This document shows positions 60,366 through 64,000 of a stretch of 64,000 nt of DNA, one piece after another. The notes below the pieces were generated by a model, which had not been told where the DNA came from, did not search any database, and was given only the letters and a program-made list of their open reading frames with translations. The stretch is from Azospirillum sp. TSA2s (GTDB lineage Bacteria; Pseudomonadota; Alphaproteobacteria; Azospirillales; Azospirillaceae), in assembly GCF_004923315.1 (NCBI RefSeq), contig NZ_CP039648.1:1-64000 (forward strand), given 5' to 3'. The position numbers and the translations under genes are program-made. The first letter of the stretch is position 1. The number at the start of each line of letters is the position of its first letter.

Positions 60366-63300
60366 TCATGGCTTTCCAGCCTCCGGCGCGGCCAGCGGGA
60401 ACGGGTTCAGCTCGTTGCCGCCGGTCTTGAAGATCGCGGACTGGTGCCAACGCTTTTCCCGCGCCAGACGCGGCACAGCACGGTTCACATACTGGCCGAG
60501 CGTCAGGTTGTAGACCGCCTCATCCCCCGGCAGCAGCGCCTTGCCCTTCAGCCCTTCCAGCACCGCGTGGGCGAAAATGCCGTTGCGGCCGTCATAGCTG
60601 TCCAGCGCCTCCTCCTGCTCCGACGAGGCGGCCAGCAGGTACCGCTGTCCCATGTCCTGGTACAGCTTGTCGACCGTGCCGGCGGACACCGCACCGGAAT
60701 GGCAGGTGTCGAGCATCACCAGCACGTTGCGGGCGGAAATCGCGCTGACCAGCCGGTTCAGCTCCTTCTCCGACAAGCCCTCCCGGCCGATCGCCTCGGC
60801 GGTGGCGGCACTCACGTCCTGGGTGATGAAGTGGTAGAGCTTGACCGACGGGTCCTTCGGCGACGGCACGATCACGCCATGGCCGGCAAGGTAGAGGACG
60901 ACCGTATCCTCCTCCCGCGCATTGGCGGCGAGCGCCTCCAGCCCGGCGACCACGGCCTCGCGGCTCGCCTCCTCGTCATAAAGCGTCTTGGACAGAGCCA
61001 GCGACTGGTCCCGGTCATAGCCGGCGGGAATCCGGCCGCGCAGCGCGTCGGCGAAGGCGGTGGCGTCGGCGCGGGCGAAGCGCAGCTGCGACCCCTCCGG
61101 CCGGTACTTGTCGATGCCGACGACGAAGGTGATCAGCCGTGGCCGGTCCGGCACCGCGCGCTGCCCCTTGCCGTCGTCCGCCACGGCGTCGGCCACCGCG
61201 GCAGGCTTCGGCAGCACGAAATCGACCAGGGCCGAGCGTTCGTAGATCGCATCGGAGCCGTTGTAGGCGCGGATCTGCACCCGATTGCTGCCGGGATCGA
61301 GCCGGATGGTGCTGACCCGCTCCTCCGGCGCCGGTGGCTGGTCCTTGGGCGTCGCATCGGCTTGAGCGGCCGGGGGTTGCGCCGCAGTTGCGGGTTGGGG
61401 CGCCGGCTCCTTGGCGCGGGCGAAGGCGCGGGACTTGTCCTGGCCGCTGACGTTGCGGCCGTTGCGGAACAGGTCGACCGTGCCGATGCCGCCACCGGTG
61501 TCGGCCAGACGATAACGCAGGCGAACGGAACCGATCCCTTCCGGCAAAGCGACGGTCAGGCGCGGTTCCTCCGCCGCGACGTCCAGATCGACCCCCTGCG
61601 CCCCGCCCTGAGCCGCAGGCTTCGGCGGTGCCGGCTCCTTGGCGCGGGCGAAGGCGCGGCTGACCGGCGTCATGTCCAGCGGATGGCAGGTTTCGGCATC
61701 CGCCGCGGCGGTCGGAGTGGGGGTCGGAGCGGCCGGCAATTGGGCGGGGGCGGGGGTTGGGGCGGGGGCCGGGATTGCCGCCGGCGCGGGCGCCTCGGCG
61801 GCGCCGGTGCCGAGCGCCAGTCCGCGGGCGGCGGCGGGCACGGTGCAATAATCCAGCAGGGTCACCTGCGGACGGCGCTGGGTCAGCAGGCGGATGTCAC
61901 CGATGGCGGCGAGCCGCGCCGCGATGTCCGCCTGCCCGGTCTGCTGCAGCTTGGCGCGCACCAGTTCGGGCGCATCGAAGACGCGGTAGACCTGCTTGAA
62001 CTCGATCCACTGGCTGCCCTTCTTCTTCGGGTCGTTCAGGTGGAAGCCGACCAGCGTCTCGCCACCACTTTCCGAATGGTCAAAGAAGGCCTCCGGCGTC
62101 CACAGCACCCAGCGGCGGCCGTCGCGGTGCGGGAACAGCGCCGCCAGCTCCTCCAGCGGGCGGGCGCCGCCGGACAGCGCGTACCAGCGCAGCGTGCCGT
62201 CGCCCAGCGCCGCCACGGCGACGCGGCCATCGGCGGAGGCGACGACTCCCCACACGGCGGCCGGCACTTCGGCGCGGGCAAGCTCGGCCCCGGCAGAATC
62301 GAGCAGGCGCAGGCTGAATTCGCCGCCCATCAGCACACGGCGCTGCGCCCCCAGCACGGTGACGCTGCGCGCCCACTCGCCGCTGTCCAGCTTCACCGGC
62401 TGGCCATTGACCTTCGGCGCGCGGCTGTTGCGCCAGTCCGCCACGCCGATCCCCGGCCCATCGGCGACCGGACGGTTCAGGCCCGGCAGCGGTTCCGGCG
62501 CCGGGGTCAGGCTGCGGGCCAGAACGTCGAAGCGCATCGGCCGTCGGCCGCCCTGCTCCATGCCGAATTCCAGCACCAGACCGTCGTCGGACAGGCCGAA
62601 ACGGCCGAGATGGATGTCGCGGTAATCGGCGACGTCGCCCATGCGGGCGAACTGCAGCCGGCCGGCCGGATCGATCACGCCCCAACCGGGATCGGCGGCG
62701 GCGAATGCCACGCCGCCGCCCGGCAGGGCCAAAAGGTGGGTCACGGAATCGCGCGCCGCCGCCACGTCGGTGAAGGCGCCCTTCCCCGCCTCGGCCCAGC
62801 GGCGCACCACGTTGCGCGTTCCATCCTGGGTCGCGGTGCCGGCGGCGACCAGGGTGGTGCCGTCCCAGGCGACGGCGGCGAAGCTGCCCCCGGCGATGCC
62901 GGTGGTCTTGGGCGAATAGCGCGTCTTCAGGTCGGCGCCGGACAGCACGTCGACCCGCGTCTGGTCGGCATAGCCGACCGCCAGCAACGCCCCGTCATGG
63001 GAAAAGGCGACCGAGTAGGGCAACCCCTTGCCCGGATTGCGCTTGGCCTTCTGCTTGAAGCCGGCGTCATAGAGCCGGACATTCCCGTCGAAGGAAGCGG
63101 TGGCGAGCCGTCCGTCGGGGGCGAAGGCGAGGGCCGAGACCCGCGCCCCGTATCCCGCATCCTCCGCGACCATGCGGAAGCTGGCGCTGTCCCACACGCG
63201 GAGCCCCGCGGTGCCGCCGAAAGCCCCGGCGACGAACCGGCCGTCCGGCGAGATGGCCAGATCGTTCAGCACCTGCGGCTGGCCGGGAAGCCGGGCCTTC

Positions 63301-63752
63301 AGCCGCTGCGCCTTCACGTCGAACAGGTAGAGCGTGACGCCGTCGCCCCAGCTGGTTCCCGTGTTCCCCGCGGCGACGGCCAGCGAGCCGTCGGCGGACA
63401 GGGCAACGGCATAGAGCGCCCCCTCGTCCCCCGCCTCCATCGGCACGCGCAGCACGCCCAGCGGCTCGCCGCTGTCGCGGCTCCACAGGCGCAGGGTCTT
63501 GTCGTTGGAAACGCTTGCGATCAGCCGGCCCTGCGCATCGCTGGCCAGCCGGTTGACGCGCGCGGTGTGGCCGCCGGTCTCGATCCGCAGGAAGGCCCCG
63601 GTCGACGCATCGCCCGCCAGCGCCGGCCGGGCCGTCAGTCCGTCTGCCAGGAGCCCGCCCAGCAGGAGGCCGAGGAAAGCCCACAGAAAGGCGCCGGCCC
63701 GAAGGCCGCACCGAAGTCGCGCAATCTGGCGAGTGAGACAGCCGGCCATCAT
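60366..63752 (-). CDS. Exported caspase-like protein with N-terminal WD40 propeller
   Basis: This protein of about 1128 residues has a Sec signal peptide (hydrophobic GAFLWAFLGLLLGGLLADG, cleavage near ALAGDA). About 10 WD40-type repeats cover residues 60-560 (LIASVSNDKTLRLWSRD, LAISPDGRFVAGAFGG). A linker with Pro/Ala-rich stretches and two SRAFARAKEPAP copies follows. The C-terminal caspase-like peptidase domain starts with ITFVVGIDKY. The catalytic dyad is visible: His958 in YLAGHGV and Cys1017 in MLDTCHSGA. The gene is 163 bases upstream of tssL on the same strand. A periplasmic protease or stress sensor attached to the secretion system is possible; its substrate is unknown. Confidence 0.85.
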   Translation of the reverse strand: MMAGCLTRQIARLRCGLRAGAFLWAFLGLLLGGLLADGLTARPALAGDASTGAFLRIETGGHTARVNRLASDAQGRLIASVSNDKTLRLWSRDSGEPLGVLRVPMEAGDEGALYAVALSADGSLAVAAGNTGTSWGDGVTLYLFDVKAQRLKARLPGQPQVLNDLAISPDGRFVAGAFGGTAGLRVWDSASFRMVAEDAGYGARVSALAFAPDGRLATASFDGNVRLYDAGFKQKAKRNPGKGLPYSVAFSHDGALLAVGYADQTRVDVLSGADLKTRYSPKTTGIAGGSFAAVAWDGTTLVAAGTATQDGTRNVVRRWAEAGKGAFTDVAAARDSVTHLLALPGGGVAFAAADPGWGVIDPAGRLQFARMGDVADYRDIHLGRFGLSDDGLVLEFGMEQGGRRPMRFDVLARSLTPAPEPLPGLNRPVADGPGIGVADWRNSRAPKVNGQPVKLDSGEWARSVTVLGAQRRVLMGGEFSLRLLDSAGAELARAEVPAAVWGVVASADGRVAVAALGDGTLRWYALSGGARPLEELAALFPHRDGRRWVLWTPEAFFDHSESGGETLVGFHLNDPKKKGSQWIEFKQVYRVFDAPELVRAKLQQTGQADIAARLAAIGDIRLLTQRRPQVTLLDYCTVPAAARGLALGTGAAEAPAPAAIPAPAPTPAPAQLPAAPTPTPTAAADAETCHPLDMTPVSRAFARAKEPAPPKPAAQGGAQGVDLDVAAEEPRLTVALPEGIGSVRLRYRLADTGGGIGTVDLFRNGRNVSGQDKSRAFARAKEPAPQPATAAQPPAAQADATPKDQPPAPEERVSTIRLDPGSNRVQIRAYNGSDAIYERSALVDFVLPKPAAVADAVADDGKGQRAVPDRPRLITFVVGIDKYRPEGSQLRFARADATAFADALRGRIPAGYDRDQSLALSKTLYDEEASREAVVAGLEALAANAREEDTVVLYLAGHGVIVPSPKDPSVKLYHFITQDVSAATAEAIGREGLSEKELNRLVSAISARNVLVMLDTCHSGAVSAGTVDKLYQDMGQRYLLAASSEQEEALDSYDGRNGIFAHAVLEGLKGKALLPGDEAVYNLTLGQYVNRAVPRLAREKRWHQSAIFKTGGNELNPFPLAAPEAGKP
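61402..61659. repeat. 30-base direct repeat within the caspase-protein linker
   Basis: A 30-base identical block (61402-61431 and 61630-61659) codes on the minus strand for the repeated SRAFARAKEPAP segment. The copies are 228 bases apart, a multiple of three, so the frame is kept. Sequence between the copies codes for a beta-rich domain. The arrangement suggests a duplication or possible in-frame deletion site. Confidence 0.7.
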
Positions 63753-63849
63753 CCGTTCCGCTTGCACTGTGTCGCCGGGACCGGCCCGGCCGCGCACCCC
63801 ATCGGTCTCCGGGGACGCGCGGCCTGGCCGCTCCGGTCAGAGTGGGGCC

Positions 63850-64000
63850 TCAGACCGCGTCGAGGGTGGCTTCCTTCTGAGCGATCTGCTGAATGCTGGT
63901 GGTGGTGGCGTTGATGCGCTCCGACGTCTCGAACGCGGTGTTGGTGCGCTGGACCACCTGCGATGCCGGGGTACCGCTGGCGGTGGTCGTGGCGGCCTGC
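63850..64000 (-). CDS. 3' end of a gene cut by the window edge
   Basis: On the minus strand an open frame enters from beyond 64000 and stops at 63850-63852, giving the last 49 residues. They are Thr/Ala/Gln-rich and helical: ASQVVQRTNTAFETSERI, then SIQQIAQKEATLDAV. The stretch has no family motif I can name. Its direction matches the T6SS-linked genes and it ends 98 bases before the caspase gene, so it may belong to the same transcription unit. Confidence 0.5.
   Translation of the reverse strand, partial: QAATTTASGTPASQVVQRTNTAFETSERINATTTSIQQIAQKEATLDAV

Noticed and set aside
60201..63914. Long plus-strand frame opposite the caspase gene (over 1200 codons)
   Set aside because: Low-complexity Arg/Gly/Gln-rich translation without motifs; the opposite strand has a signal peptide, WD40 repeats and a caspase dyad.
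63850..64000. R-body (RebB-like) protein as the truncated gene
   Set aside because: The Ala/Thr/Gln-rich helix is superficially similar, but the conserved end pattern of RebB is missing and only 49 residues are visible.

Overview
The window is GC-rich, densely packed bacterial DNA. Its gene content points to an alphaproteobacterium of the Rhodospirillales, most likely Azospirillum or a close relative. The reasons are a three-gene bc1 operon with split cytochrome b and c1, a propionyl-CoA carboxylase/methylmalonyl-CoA mutase locus with a PccR-type regulator, a short-Q-loop bd oxidase, an N-type ATPase operon, and a family of GC-rich intergenic palindromes. The taxonomic call is inference from gene content and style; no marker gene was compared. 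No tRNA, rRNA, CRISPR array, transposase or phage gene was seen, and no stretch longer than 300 bases lacks a gene.

Layout. 1-6.4 kb (plus strand): a ThDP-dependent decarboxylase/synthase-like enzyme, an ALDH7-type aldehyde dehydrogenase, a degenerate EAL protein and a MotA/MotB-like pair. 6.6-13.2 kb (plus): a complete nine-gene N-ATPase operon, atpDCQRBEFAG. 13.1-18 kb (minus): xanthine dehydrogenase xdhABC, with a palindromic repeat inserted in frame at the end of xdhB. 18.2-23 kb (minus): an unknown protein, cydB, cydA, a MarC-family protein and a DUF2161 nuclease-like protein. 23.1-30.7 kb: methylmalonyl-CoA mutase, pccA and pccB on minus, with the divergent ScfR/PccR-type regulator on plus. 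The pccB/regulator gap is full of TTGCGAAG-like half-sites. 30.7-33.8 kb: a frameshifted periplasmic-binding/GGDEF gene, a receiver-domain protein and a DUF924 protein. 33.9-36.5 kb (minus): petABC. 36.7-39.7 kb: trmL and hemF, then a small unknown gene divergent from topoisomerase IB. 39.9-46 kb: a SpoIIE-type sensor phosphatase with a substituted active-site residue, small unknown or secreted proteins, and a quinone-reduction cluster (yqjG, wrbA) divergent from a LysR regulator.

46.2-64 kb (minus) is part of a type VI secretion locus. In transcription order it holds an exported caspase/WD40 protein, TssL with a peptidoglycan-binding tail, TssM, TagF, VgrG, a DUF4123 effector chaperone, the FHA protein TagH, a PpkA-type Ser/Thr kinase and an exported alpha/beta hydrolase. 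Sheath, baseplate, Hcp and ClpV genes are absent here and would be expected beyond 64 kb or elsewhere. Kinase, FHA protein and TagF are the parts of the known threonine-phosphorylation control of T6SS. The exported caspase-like protein is the most unusual component and the best candidate in this window for an undescribed function.

Working together: the cytochrome bc1 complex and bd oxidase form two respiratory branches. The N-ATPase would use ATP to expel ions, probably Na+, that the MotAB-like pair might use. Propionyl-CoA is carboxylated by PccAB and isomerised by the mutase to succinyl-CoA under regulator control.
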